From assembly GCA_015061035.1 (NCBI GenBank), contig SUXK01000004.1:186001-250000 (forward strand): a stretch of DNA of 64,000 bases. Direction: 5' to 3'. The translations under genes were made by a program, and so were the position numbers. Shown here piece after piece: positions 8,991 through 17,739 of the stretch. Below the pieces are notes generated by a model, which searched no databases, had not been told where the DNA came from, and saw only the letters and a list, made by a program, of their open reading frames with translations. This DNA comes from Bacteroidales bacterium (GTDB lineage Bacteria > Bacteroidota > Bacteroidia > Bacteroidales > G3-4614). How positions within the stretch are numbered: the first letter of the stretch is position 1; every line of letters starts with the position of its first letter.

Positions 8991-9764
8991 CTATAATACG
9001 ATATGTGTTCCTGCTTGAGGGTTGTCTATTGCCGATGCATGGGTGATTACTACCTCTTTTACTCCTGCTTCTAATGCTTTGAAGGCACTTTGGAGTTTGG
9101 GTAACATTCCTCCCGATACTATGCCTGCGGCTTTTAATTCTTCAAATTTCTGACGGTTTATTAGTGGTATTACCGAGTTGTCATCGTTCTCATCCATTAA
9201 TACTCCTGGTTTTTCGAAACAATAGATTAAGGTTACATCAAACTTTTCGGCTACGCCTTTTGCTACTTCACTTGCTATGGTGTCGGCATTGGTATTTAGC
9301 AGATTTCCTTTTCCATCGTGTGTGATTGGTGCTACTACGGGGTATGTTCCGCCTTGTAATAGGTTGGCTAACATTTCTCCATCTACTTTTACCACGTCAC
9401 CTACATATCCGTAATCAATTGGTGTTGCGGGGCGTTTGTTTGACAGGATTATTCCTGCATCTGCTCCGCATACGCCTATGGCGTTTATGCCTCGAGATTG
9501 TAATGATGCTACAATGGTTTTGTTTACTAATCCTGCATATACCATTGTTACCACCTTAAGGGTTTCGGCATCGGTTACTCGGCGACCGTCTATCATCTGT
9601 GTTTCAATGCCTAATTGTGCCGATATTTTTGTTGCTGAACGACCTCCTCCATGTACAAGTATTTTGCGTCCTTCTACCTTCGCATAGTCGTTCAGTAGTA
9701 TATTTAGTGTGTCGGTTTCTTCTACTATTTTGCCTCCTACTTTTATTACTTTTAATTGTTCCAT
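8991..9764 (-). CDS. argB: Acetylglutamate kinase
   Basis: Second step of arginine synthesis: ATP-dependent phosphorylation of N-acetyl- (or in Bacteroidales N-succinyl-) glutamate. 257 aa, amino acid kinase fold. The N-terminal VIKVGGKIVEE is the nucleotide-binding Lys-Gly-Gly motif. LVHGGGRSATKIS, the substrate glycine-rich loop, follows. NTNADTIASEVAKG and the C-terminal SGGMLPKLQSA block, which positions the catalytic Lys, complete the family signature. It lies 24 bp downstream of prfB on the same strand. The other arginine gene in the window is argH at 31.2 kb, so the pathway genes are dispersed. Use of succinyl rather than acetyl intermediates cannot be decided from this sequence. Confidence 0.95.
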   Translation of the reverse strand: MEQLKVIKVGGKIVEETDTLNILLNDYAKVEGRKILVHGGGRSATKISAQLGIETQMIDGRRVTDAETLKVVTMVYAGLVNKTIVASLQSRGINAIGVCGADAGIILSNKRPATPIDYGYVGDVVKVDGEMLANLLQGGTYPVVAPITHDGKGNLLNTNADTIASEVAKGVAEKFDVTLIYCFEKPGVLMDENDDNSVIPLINRQKFEELKAAGIVSGGMLPKLQSAFKALEAGVKEVVITHASAIDNPQAGTHIVL

Positions 9765-9788
9765 TTTTTTGCTCTGTTTTTTAGGGTT

Positions 9789-10899
9789 TTACTCTCCTCC
9801 AAACTCCATAAGGTACGATTTTATGAATTGATCTAAGTCTCCGTCCATCACTCCTCCTACGTCAGATGTTTGATAGTTGGTGCGATGATCTTTTACTCTT
9901 CTATCATCAAATACATAACTGCGTATTTGTGATCCCCACTCTATCTTTTTCTTTCCTGCCTCTACTTTTGCTTGCTCTTCCATACGATGTTTCAACTCCT
10001 TGTCGTATAGTATTGAGCGTAGTTGTCGCATAGCATTTTCGCGGTTTTTTGGCTGGTCGCGAGTCTCGGTGTTTTCAATCAATATCTCCTCCTCTTCGCC
10101 GGTATAGGGATCTTTGTAGTTATAGCGCAGACGTACTCCCGACTCTACTTTGTTTACGTTCTGTCCGCCTGCTCCTCCTGAACGGAAGGTATCCCATGAT
10201 ATTGCTGAGACATCAACTTTTACCTCTATTGTGTCATCTACAAGGGGGGTAATAAATACCGATGCAAATGAGGTCATTCGTTTTCCTTGTGCATTGTAGG
10301 GCGATACTCGCACTAAACGGTGTACTCCGTTTTCGCCTTTTAGGTAACCGTACGCAAATGCTCCCTCGGCATGCATAGTTACTGTTTTTATTCCTGCTTC
10401 ATCACCCTCAATCAGGTGATCTATTGCGAGTTTATATCCTTTTGATTCGCACCAACGCGAATACATACGCATTAGCATCTCTGCCCAATCTTGGCTCTCA
10501 GTGCCTCCTGCTCCTGAGTTTATCTTTATTACGGCATCCATTTTATCCTCTTCGCGGCGTAACATATTGCGAAGTTCTAATTCTGATACCAGATTTATTG
10601 CTCTTTCGTAGGCCTTATCAACGTCTGCCTCTTCAACAACTCCCTCTTTTAAAAATTCATAGGCAAGTTGCAACTCCTCTACTGCAGCGGCTACCTGATT
10701 GTATCCATCAATCCAGTATTTGAGTTCTTTTATCTTCTTCATCTGTAACTCCGCTTTGTCTCTATCGTTCCAAAAATCGGGAACGTGAGTACGAAGTTCC
10801 TCCTCTTCTAACTCTATTTTCTTGCCATCGGGGTCAAAGATACCTCCTCAACGCCAACTTGCGTTCTTCTGTCTCTTTTAGTTGTTCTATTGTTATCAT
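9789..10899 (-). CDS. prfB: Peptide chain release factor 2, with programmed +1 frameshift
   Basis: RF2 terminates translation at UGA and UAA. The gene is read in two frames. It starts at ATG 10899 and encodes 21 residues ending LRRYL, then meets an in-frame TGA at 10836-10834. The context is AGGAGG, TAT, CTT, TGA, C, the canonical RF2 autoregulatory slip site with an internal Shine-Dalgarno. A +1 shift at CTT continues as DPDGKKIELEEEELR and joins the long frame to 9789, giving about 369 aa in total, the normal RF2 length. The peptidyl-hydrolysis motif is GGAGGQNVNK. The stop-recognition tripeptide reads SPY rather than the textbook SPF. An apparent start at 10742 is an internal Met. PrmC, which methylates the GGQ glutamine, is encoded at 27.9 kb. 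Confidence 0.95.
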
Positions 10900-11023
10900 C
10901 TATATTACTTTTTTGCAACAGCGAAATTAATATTTGTTATGGGATTTGCCAAACTTTCTTAAAAGATTGATTACAGAGCATATTTTTACTATTATAGATT
11001 ATGTAGGTTTGCCATTTAAGAGT

Positions 11024-11039
11024 TATCTTTGCAAAGATA
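11024..11039. promoter_or_regulatory. Palindromic divergent -7 elements between prfB and rsfS
   Basis: The perfect 16-bp palindrome TATCTTTGCAAAGATA reads as a TAnnTTTG -7 box on both strands. It is placed between divergent prfB (start 10899) and rsfS (start 11156). No well-spaced TTTG at -33 is evident on either side, so promoter activity is inferred from the -7 boxes alone. Confidence 0.5.
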
Positions 11040-11155
11040 GTTTTGTCATAATTATACGACATATTGGCATATAATTGTATAATTTAACCATTGGTACTAT
11101 TTTTGTATCTTAATTTTGTGTAATTTTATTATAATAAATAACGATAGAGATTTTA

Positions 11156-11515
11156 ATGGATATTCAAGAACAACTTATTTCAACTATTGTTGATTCAATT
11201 CAAGATAAAAAGGGTAGTAAGATTATTGTTGCAGACCTCTCTGATATTGAGGGTGCAACTGTTAGAAACTTTATTATTTGCACTGCCAAATCTACAACTC
11301 AAGTTGCTGCTGTTGCTGATAACATCAGAGAAAAAGTTCGTATTGACTTAGGTATTAAACCTTACGGATACGATGGCTATAAAAACGCTCAATGGATTGT
11401 TATTGATTATGGGCATATGTATGTTCATGTATTCTTGCCTGAGGTAAGAGACTTTTATAAGTTAGAGCAACTTTGGAGCGATGCTAAAATAACAGAGATT
11501 CCAGATCTTGATTAA
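11156..11515 (+). CDS. rsfS: Ribosome silencing factor
   Basis: RsfS/Iojap binds ribosomal protein uL14 and blocks subunit joining when nutrients are scarce. 119 aa, the usual length. Recognised by KIIVADLSDIEGATVRNFIICTA-type core (residues ~21-43), GIKPYGYDGYKNAQWIVIDYG (family consensus around Gly-Tyr-x-Asn/Lys-W) and VHVFLPEVRDFYKLEQLWSD at the C-terminus. It stands first in an rsfS-ftsH-cdsA run with gaps of 20 and 4 bp, a conserved Bacteroidales order, so an operon linking translation shut-down, membrane proteolysis and phospholipid synthesis is likely. Confidence 0.95.
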   Translation: MDIQEQLISTIVDSIQDKKGSKIIVADLSDIEGATVRNFIICTAKSTTQVAAVADNIREKVRIDLGIKPYGYDGYKNAQWIVIDYGHMYVHVFLPEVRDFYKLEQLWSDAKITEIPDLD

Positions 11516-11535
11516 TTACATGTTCAAAAAGATTT

Positions 11536-13605
11536 ATGAGTAAAAAAGGAGGATTTAAAATAAGTTTATATTGGGTATATTCGCTTATCGCAATTGCCCT
11601 TATCGTTCTTTTCTACAAGAATGACGATTCGGTGAGTAAAGAGGTTCCTTGGAGTACGTTTGAAGAGATTGCCAAAAACGAGAACAATGGCATTAAGACC
11701 ATAAAAGTGTTCCGCAATAGCGGTACGCTTGAAGCCGTTCTTACCGATAGTTTAGGAGCAAAGGTTTTTGAGAAAGATATTACTAAGGTTGGGAAGAATC
11801 CAACTTTGATTGTTAATATTCCTTCTGCTGATAATTTTAGCGAATCGGCTTCGGAGTGGAGGAAAGAGAATAACTTTAATGTTCCTATCACATATGATGA
11901 TAGTAGCGATTTTAGCGACATTTTATGGGGATTTGGTCCTATACTACTACTCGTGGTATTTTGGATTTTTATAATGCGTAAAATGTCTGGTGGCGGTGGA
12001 GGCGGCAATGGTGGCGTCTTCAACGTTGGGAAAGCAAAGGCTCAAGTTTTTGACAAGAACGGACCTATTAAGGTTACTTTCAACGATGTTGCTGGTTTGA
12101 GCGAGGCAAAACAGGAGGTTGAGGAGATTGTTGACTTCTTGAAGAATCCTAAAAAATATACTGTATTAGGTGGTAAAATTCCTAAAGGGGCATTGCTGGT
12201 AGGCCCTCCGGGAACAGGTAAAACTCTTTTGGCTAAGGCTGTTGCAGGTGAGGCTAATGTTCCTTTCTTGTCACTTTCGGGTTCTGATTTTGTTGAGATG
12301 TTTGTGGGTGTGGGTGCTTCTCGCGTTAGAGATCTGTTTAAGCAGGCTAAAGAGAAGGCTCCTTGTATTGTGTTTATTGACGAGATTGATGCAGTAGGTA
12401 GAGCCAGAGGCAAGAATGTTGGTATGGGTTCAAACGAGGAGCGTGAGAATACTCTAAACCAACTTCTTACCGAAATGGATGGATTTGGTTCTAATAGTGG
12501 TGTTATTGTTTTGGCCGCTACTAACCGCGTTGACATTTTAGATAAAGCTCTTTTACGCGCTGGACGTTTTGACCGTCAAATATATATTGAACTTCCTGAA
12601 CTCAATGACCGCAAAGCTATTTTTAACGTTCACCTAAGAGGTGTTAAGATTGATGAGAGTGTTGATGTTGACTTACTTGCAAGACAGACTCCTGGTTTCT
12701 CAGGTGCCGACATTGCTAACGTTTGTAACGAAGCGGCTTTGATTGCTGCTCGTAGAAACAAAAAAGAGGTGAGCCGTCAAGACTTTATGGATGCAGTTGA
12801 TAGAATTATTGGAGGTTTGGAGAAACGAGGTAAGATTACTACCGAAGAGGAGAAACGTTCTATTGCTATTCACGAGGCTGGTCACGCTACTTTGAGTTGG
12901 TGGTTACAATATGCAAATCCATTGGTTAAGGTTACTATTGTTCCAAGAGGCAAGGCTTTAGGTGCTGCTTGGTATTTGCCTGAAGAGCGTAAGATTACAA
13001 CTTTGGAACAAATTCAGGATGAGATTTGTGCTATTCTTGGAGGACGTGCTGCCGAAGAGTTATTTATTGGCAAAATATCTACTGGCGCTGCTAACGACTT
13101 AGAGCGTGTTACCAAACAGGCATATGCTCTTGTTACATATTTTGGTATGAGTCCCGAGTTGCCTAATATTTCGTACTACGACTCATCTGGTCAAGGTTAT
13201 GGATTTACAAAACCTTATAGCGAAGATACGGCCAAACTTATTGACAAGGAGGTTAATAGACTTATTGCAGAGCAATATGCGAGAGCCAAAAAAATTCTCT
13301 TGGAGAAGGCCGAAGGACACCACGCTCTTACTTCAATTCTTTTAGAGCGCGAGGTTATATTTACCGAAGATGTTGAAAAGATTTTTGGTAAACGTCAATG
13401 GAGTTCTCGTACCGAAGAGATTATGGAGGCAGAGGAGAAGAGATTAGAGGATGAGAAACGATTCATAGAAGAGAAATCATCTGAAACAAGCAATAGTTGT
13501 GAAGAGGAGAAAAGCGAGGAGAAGAACGTAGAGGTAGAGGAGGTAATAACTAACAACATTTTGGTTGAGGAAGAGAAAACTGATAGTACAACCGATAAAG
13601 ATTAA
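11536..13605 (+). CDS. ftsH: ATP-dependent zinc metalloprotease FtsH
   Basis: Membrane-anchored AAA+ protease that degrades misassembled membrane proteins and short-lived regulators. 689 aa. Two transmembrane segments (~12-27 and ~133-148) flank a periplasmic domain. A poly-Gly hinge (152-157) leads into the AAA module with Walker A GPPGTGKT (223-230), Walker B VFIDEIDA (279-286) and the second region of homology AATNRVDILDKALLRAGRFDRQ. The M41 peptidase site is HEAGH at 446-450. The acidic, Glu/Lys-rich C-terminal tail (~625-689) is unusually long and probably disordered. It sits between rsfS and cdsA, with cdsA starting 4 bp after its stop. Confidence 0.97.
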   Translation: MSKKGGFKISLYWVYSLIAIALIVLFYKNDDSVSKEVPWSTFEEIAKNENNGIKTIKVFRNSGTLEAVLTDSLGAKVFEKDITKVGKNPTLIVNIPSADNFSESASEWRKENNFNVPITYDDSSDFSDILWGFGPILLLVVFWIFIMRKMSGGGGGGNGGVFNVGKAKAQVFDKNGPIKVTFNDVAGLSEAKQEVEEIVDFLKNPKKYTVLGGKIPKGALLVGPPGTGKTLLAKAVAGEANVPFLSLSGSDFVEMFVGVGASRVRDLFKQAKEKAPCIVFIDEIDAVGRARGKNVGMGSNEERENTLNQLLTEMDGFGSNSGVIVLAATNRVDILDKALLRAGRFDRQIYIELPELNDRKAIFNVHLRGVKIDESVDVDLLARQTPGFSGADIANVCNEAALIAARRNKKEVSRQDFMDAVDRIIGGLEKRGKITTEEEKRSIAIHEAGHATLSWWLQYANPLVKVTIVPRGKALGAAWYLPEERKITTLEQIQDEICAILGGRAAEELFIGKISTGAANDLERVTKQAYALVTYFGMSPELPNISYYDSSGQGYGFTKPYSEDTAKLIDKEVNRLIAEQYARAKKILLEKAEGHHALTSILLEREVIFTEDVEKIFGKRQWSSRTEEIMEAEEKRLEDEKRFIEEKSSETSNSCEEEKSEEKNVEVEEVITNNILVEEEKTDSTTDKD

Positions 13606-13609
13606 TTTT

Positions 13610-14464
13610 ATGAAAAGTGTTATTGTAAGAAGCATTACAGGTATATTTTTTATTGCTTTTGTTGTATGGGCAATAATGTATAATCCTATATCGTTATGGG
13701 CGTTACTTGCTATCATAACTGGTGTTTCATTGTATGAGTTCTACAAGATTATTTTCAAAGGCGAGTTTACCTTTATGCAATATATGATGCACATTACTGC
13801 TGGTATCTACCTTACGACTATTGTATGGATGGAATCTACCATGGTAATGGATGCAACAGATAATAAAGCAATAACTTATGCTCCATACTTGCTATATGTT
13901 ATGATTGTTTTCATTACAGAACTTTATGCTAAGAGAGAGGAGCCTTTTACATACGCAGCCAAGAGTTTGGTAGGTCACTTATATATTGCTCTTCCTGTTG
14001 GACTTTTGAGTTTTATTGCTTTTAGCGGATTGTCAATATTGTCGATATATATACCAACAATGCTTCTTGCTCTGTTGATTATTATATGGGTTTATGACAC
14101 TGGGGCTTTTGTAACAGGTATGACCTTTGGAAAACACCGTTTGTTTGAGCGTATCTCGCCTAAGAAATCGTGGGAAGGCTTTTGGGGTGGTGTAGGTTTT
14201 GCCCTACTCGCATCTTGGGGCATTTATGCTATTCTTGAGAACTATGGTTTAAACCCTATGGAGTTATATAAATGGTTAGGGTTTTCTATTGTTGTGGTAG
14301 TTTCTGCTACAATGGGCGACTTAACTGAATCTCTTTTGAAACGTACTTACGGGGTTAAAGACTCTGGCAAGATACTACCCGGACATGGTGGTATGATGGA
14401 CCGATTTGACAGTGTATTTATGGCTGCTCCTGCGGCTTATATATACCTAAGTATTGTAATGTAA
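13610..14464 (+). CDS. cdsA: Phosphatidate cytidylyltransferase
   Basis: Makes CDP-diacylglycerol from phosphatidate and CTP, the branch point for phospholipids, at the inner membrane. The start is set at ATG 13610 (MKSVIVRSITGIFF), 4 bp after the ftsH stop; a longer in-frame ORF beginning at 13565 would overlap ftsH. 284 aa with about seven or eight membrane helices. The CDS signature near the C-terminus is complete: LLKRTYGVKDSGKILPGHGG followed by MMDRFDS. Translational coupling to ftsH is likely. Its CDP-DAG product is the expected donor for CDP-alcohol phosphotransferases such as the one at 59.0 kb. Confidence 0.95.
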   Translation: MKSVIVRSITGIFFIAFVVWAIMYNPISLWALLAIITGVSLYEFYKIIFKGEFTFMQYMMHITAGIYLTTIVWMESTMVMDATDNKAITYAPYLLYVMIVFITELYAKREEPFTYAAKSLVGHLYIALPVGLLSFIAFSGLSILSIYIPTMLLALLIIIWVYDTGAFVTGMTFGKHRLFERISPKKSWEGFWGGVGFALLASWGIYAILENYGLNPMELYKWLGFSIVVVVSATMGDLTESLLKRTYGVKDSGKILPGHGGMMDRFDSVFMAAPAAYIYLSIVM

Positions 14465-14491
14465 GTGGAGAAGTTATCTAACTTAGTTGAT

Positions 14492-14533
14492 AAAAATCAA
14501 GCGAGTTATCTCTGGATAACTCGCTTGATTTTT
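14492..14533. terminator. Strong bidirectional terminator (cdsA / FISUMP gene)
   Basis: A 19-bp perfect stem (AAAAATCAAGCGAGTTATC / GATAACTCGCTTGATTTTT) with a TCTG loop lies between convergent cdsA and the FISUMP gene. Flanking A and T runs make it bidirectional. Confidence 0.9.
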
Positions 14534-14546
14534 AAATATGTATATT

Positions 14547-15278
14547 CTACTCACTCACAGGGCGGATAGGGTATCCATAATATCGTGGAGCAAGACTTGA
14601 TGATATATTATCTGATGTCAATTGCAAAAGCCTCGCATTATTACAATAATCTGTATAAAGAGTACTTGACCAATAATAGCCGTTTGCTGTCATAAGATTC
14701 TTATTCTCATTATAATATCCCGTTATTGGCAAGAATATTGTATTTCCGTTTTTCTTACTTTTTACAATATATCCACTTACGCCATTAATTGTCTGCAAAA
14801 ACCATTCACAGTTATTTGTCTTGCGTAATTCATCTTGCTCCTCTTTTGTTGGCATTCGCCAACTTCCTCCCCAATTAATTCGTGCGGCATCATCTTCTAA
14901 ATCAAGTTGGGTTTTATCATCAATTGTTCCAAAACTTGATTTACTACAATATTTATTCATTGTTTCCCGAGAGCCACCGCACAATTTATATGTAGTCCAA
15001 TCGTACCAACTTTTTGAAACTGTTTCGCCCCATGCAAAATACTCTCCTACCTCTTCAGGTGAAGTGGCTCCTACATTGCAAGTTGCCCACTTTACAGATA
15101 AGCCAAGATCAACGTAGGCATGTCCGTTTATACTTCTTTTTAATTTTATACTATCTATCTCTGATATATACTCACTATATATTAACTCTCCTCCTTTATA
15201 TATTTCAACTTTGTTTTGTGCTATTGTTTTAACTGAAATTAGCGCTATAATCAATAATATTATTGACTTGAATTTCAT
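14547..15278 (-). CDS. Secreted FISUMP-domain protein
   Basis: 243 aa with a signal peptide (residues 1-20, cut after KTIA). A short linker YKGGELIYSEYISEIDSIKL resembles the small beta segment that often precedes FISUMP domains and C-terminal surface modules. The FISUMP domain spans ~52-243, with HAYVDLGLSVKWATCNVGA, EYFAWGE, WRMPTKEEQDEL, GYYWSSTL and the terminal YPIRPVSE. There is no lipobox Cys, so it is soluble or secreted, unlike the paralogue at 1796-2674. The family function is unknown. It lies between a strong terminator and def. No good promoter could be placed in the 37 bp upstream. Confidence 0.82.
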   Translation of the reverse strand: MKFKSIILLIIALISVKTIAQNKVEIYKGGELIYSEYISEIDSIKLKRSINGHAYVDLGLSVKWATCNVGATSPEEVGEYFAWGETVSKSWYDWTTYKLCGGSRETMNKYCSKSSFGTIDDKTQLDLEDDAARINWGGSWRMPTKEEQDELRKTNNCEWFLQTINGVSGYIVKSKKNGNTIFLPITGYYNENKNLMTANGYYWSSTLYTDYCNNARLLQLTSDNISSSLAPRYYGYPIRPVSE

Positions 15279-15315
15279 ATATATAGGGTTTGCTTATGAG
15301 ATTAGTTTAAACGAA

Positions 15316-15873
15316 TTACTTCTTTGCTCCTCGTGTACGATAGTCGCAATATACTTTACCCTTTAGAATGTTGTTGAGTTTTCCTTTTATCAACTGCTTG
15401 CGTATGGGCGAGGTGTGGTCGATGAACAATTTGCCTTGCAAGTGGTCTTGCTCGTGTTGTATTACACGTGCTATATAACCTTCGAACCACTCAGTGTGAG
15501 GTTCAAATTTTTCATCTACGTAACTTACTTTTATCTTCTCTTTACGTGTAACAGACTCGCTTATTCCGGGCAGACTGAGACATCCTTCGGGACGTGTAAT
15601 GTTTTCTCCTTCCAACTCCTCTATTACTACATTCATCATAGTTTTTTTCAATCCTTTATACTCAGGATAGGTGTCTGAGATAGGATCAAGATCTATTATT
15701 AGGAGATTCAATGCTAATCCCACTTGTGGTGCGGCCAAACCTATTCCTTCTGATTGTGTAAGGGTTTCGTACATATTCACCAACAATTTATCCAAATCGG
15801 GATAATCGGGTGTTACATCTTGGGTTTGCTTACGTAATACGGGCATTCCGTATAGATAGATTGGTAATATCAT
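15316..15873 (-). CDS. def: Peptide deformylase
   Basis: Removes the N-formyl group from nascent proteins. 185 aa. All three metal-site motifs are present: GIGLAAPQVGL (motif 1), EGCLSLPG (motif 2, Cys ligand) and QHEQDHLQGKLF (motif 3, the two His ligands and catalytic Glu). The C-terminus is short and basic. The start overlaps the end of ruvX by 4 bp (ATGA-type junction), so it is translationally coupled as the second gene of a ruvX-def operon. Placing def behind ruvX is a common Bacteroidales arrangement. Confidence 0.96.
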   Translation of the reverse strand: MILPIYLYGMPVLRKQTQDVTPDYPDLDKLLVNMYETLTQSEGIGLAAPQVGLALNLLIIDLDPISDTYPEYKGLKKTMMNVVIEELEGENITRPEGCLSLPGISESVTRKEKIKVSYVDEKFEPHTEWFEGYIARVIQHEQDHLQGKLFIDHTSPIRKQLIKGKLNNILKGKVYCDYRTRGAKK

Positions 15874-16295
15874 AGTTTACTGTATTTTATTTGTTCTAAA
15901 TAACTTTGTAGTATTATCACAGCACTTACACGATCGGCAAGCCCTTTATCCCGCCGTGCAGTTTTTTTTACTCCTCCCGATAAGATTGCTTGATGTGCTA
16001 ATACGGTTGTAAATCGTTCATCGTGCATTACTACATTGATTTGTGGAAATTTCTCTTTAAATTTGGCTACAAAAGTATTTACTCTGGCAGCATTTTCACT
16101 TAATGTCCCGTTGGTTTGTTTGGGCAATCCAACAACAACAGTCTCTACCTCCTCTTTTGCAAAATAGTCGGTAAGGAATTTAATTAACTCATGGGTTGCA
16201 ACTGTTGCTAACGAGTTTGCTATTATTTGCAGGGTATCTGTTACTGCTACTCCTGTTCGCTTTGCTCCGTAGTCTATTGATAATATTCTTGCCAT
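15870..16295 (-). CDS. ruvX: Putative pre-16S rRNA nuclease / Holliday junction resolvase YqgF
   Basis: 141-aa RNase H-fold nuclease of the YqgF family, implicated in 16S rRNA 5'-end maturation. Catalytic acidic residues are visible in LSIDYGAKRTGVAVTD (first Asp), VVVGLPKQTNGTLSENA (family motif) and the C-terminal KGLADRVSAVIILQSYL (last Asp). VVMHDERFTTVLAH completes the core. It is the first gene of the ruvX-def operon, with its own consensus promoter at 16305-16335. Confidence 0.93.
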   Translation of the reverse strand: MARILSIDYGAKRTGVAVTDTLQIIANSLATVATHELIKFLTDYFAKEEVETVVVGLPKQTNGTLSENAARVNTFVAKFKEKFPQINVVMHDERFTTVLAHQAILSGGVKKTARRDKGLADRVSAVIILQSYLEQIKYSKL

Positions 16296-16304
16296 AATTC
16301 TTCA

Positions 16305-16335
16305 CAAAATTACAAAATAAGGGGGTATTGGCAAA
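16305..16335 (-). promoter_or_regulatory. Promoter of ruvX-def
   Basis: The minus-strand -7 box TAATTTTG (16312-16305) is preceded exactly 19 nt upstream by TTTG (16335-16332), a full Bacteroidota consensus. Transcription should begin almost at the ruvX ATG (16295), giving a very short leader. It is arranged back-to-back with the paaK promoter, 28 bp away. Confidence 0.75.
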
Positions 16336-16363
16336 AAGTTAGTTCTATTTGTTTGGTTTTCTC

Positions 16364-16394
16364 TTTGTTTTTTTATTTTGTTTTAATAAATTTG
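16364..16394 (+). promoter_or_regulatory. Promoter of paaK
   Basis: TTTG at 16364-16367, 19-nt spacer, TAAATTTG at 16387-16394. Because transcription would start near 16401, the ATG at 16353 cannot be the start of paaK. This supports the ATG at 16428. Confidence 0.78.
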
Positions 16395-16427
16395 ATGATT
16401 ATTTTAAATTTGATAAATATTAGAACG

Positions 16428-17726
16428 ATGTATTTACATAAAGAGTTGGAGACGATGAGTCGTCCCGAGATTGAGAAACTTCAATTAGAGAGATTACAGA
16501 GGGTTGTTAAACACTGTATGAACTCTCCATTTTATAAGAAACGTTTTGAAGAGATTAATCTTAAACCAGAAGATATTAAGAGTTTGGATGATCTTAAAAA
16601 GATTCCTTTTACTACAAAACAGGATTTGAGAGATACTTATCCTTTTGGTATTGCTTCGGTTCCTTTGGAGAAGTGTACTCGACTTCACTCTTCAAGTGGT
16701 ACTACTGGTAATCCTACCGTTATTCTGCATACAGAGAAAGATCTTCAAGAGTGGGCTAAGGCTGTTGCAAGATGTCTTCACATGGTTGGCTTACGACCTT
16801 CAGATGTGTTCCAAAATTCATCAGGTTATGGTATGTTTACTGGTGGCTTAGGATTTCAGTATGGTGCTGAACATTTGGGTATGCTTACTGTTCCTGCCGC
16901 TGCGGGTAATACTAAACGTCAAATTAAGTTTATTACCGACTTTGGCACTACTGCTCTTCACGCTATTCCAAGTTATGCTTCTCGCCTTCATGAGGTGATG
17001 GTTGAGATGGGTATTGACCCTCGAAAGGATACTAAACTTAAAACTTTGATTATTGGTGCTGAACCTCACTCTGAAGAGCAACGCAAACGTATTGAGGAGA
17101 TGTTAGGCGTTAAGGCTTACAACTCGTTTGGTATGTCAGAGATGTGTGGCCCCGGTGTTGCATTTGAGTGTACCGAACAGAACGGCTTGCATATATGGGA
17201 AGATTACTATATTGTAGAGATTGTTAATCCTGACACTTTGGAACCTGTTGCTGAGGGAGAGGTTGGTGAGTTGGTTCTTACTACTCTTAATCGCGAGGCT
17301 ATGCCTCTATTGCGTTACCGCACCCGCGACCTTACCAGAGTATTACCCGGAGAGTGTCCTTGTGGCCGTCACCACAAACGTCTTGACCGAATGAAAGGAC
17401 GTAGCGATGATATGATTATTCTTAAAGGTGTTAATATATTCCCAATTCAAATTGAGACTATACTTCTTCAATTCAAGGAGTTAAGCACTGATTACTTGAT
17501 TACTCTTGAGACTAAAGACAGCAATGATGATATGACTATTGATGTTGAGTTGAACGATATGTTTACCGATGATTATGGTCGTTTGCAATCACTTACTAAA
17601 GAGATTACTCGCCAAATTAAGGATGAGATTTTGGTTACTCCTCATGTTCGTTTGGTTTCAAAAGGCTCACTTCCTAAGAGTGAAGGTAAGGCTGTGAGAG
17701 TTAAAGATCTTCGTAAAACTTTTTAA
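16428..17726 (+). CDS. paaK: Phenylacetate-CoA ligase family protein
   Basis: AMP-forming acyl-CoA ligase that activates phenylacetate or a related aryl or short-chain acid with CoA. 432 aa from ATG 16428 (MYLHKELETMSRPE). The longer frame from 16353 would run through the promoter. Adenylation motifs are SSSGTTGNPTV (P-loop), NSFGMSEMCGPGVAFEC, and the hinge and C-terminal region RSDDMIILKGVNIFP. It pairs with an ACT-domain protein 13 bp downstream, the common paaK-ACT arrangement of anaerobes, where the pair often accompanies indolepyruvate ferredoxin oxidoreductase (iorAB, not in this window). The role is therefore more likely in aryl-acid or aromatic amino acid metabolism than in aerobic phenylacetate breakdown (inference). 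Confidence 0.92.
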   Translation: MYLHKELETMSRPEIEKLQLERLQRVVKHCMNSPFYKKRFEEINLKPEDIKSLDDLKKIPFTTKQDLRDTYPFGIASVPLEKCTRLHSSSGTTGNPTVILHTEKDLQEWAKAVARCLHMVGLRPSDVFQNSSGYGMFTGGLGFQYGAEHLGMLTVPAAAGNTKRQIKFITDFGTTALHAIPSYASRLHEVMVEMGIDPRKDTKLKTLIIGAEPHSEEQRKRIEEMLGVKAYNSFGMSEMCGPGVAFECTEQNGLHIWEDYYIVEIVNPDTLEPVAEGEVGELVLTTLNREAMPLLRYRTRDLTRVLPGECPCGRHHKRLDRMKGRSDDMIILKGVNIFPIQIETILLQFKELSTDYLITLETKDSNDDMTIDVELNDMFTDDYGRLQSLTKEITRQIKDEILVTPHVRLVSKGSLPKSEGKAVRVKDLRKTF

Positions 17727-17739
17727 TTTATTATAAATT

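Noticed and set aside
10834..10836. In-frame stop in prfB suggesting a pseudogene
   Set aside because: It matches the canonical programmed +1 frameshift site of RF2; the remaining frame is intact to the end.
13565..13609. Longer start for CdsA
   Set aside because: It overlaps the ftsH end, and MKSVIVRSITGIFF at 13610 is the typical N-terminus.
16353..16427. N-terminal extension of PaaK
   Set aside because: A full promoter lies within it and the translation (MVFSLFFYFVLIN...) is hydrophobic and not part of the ligase family.
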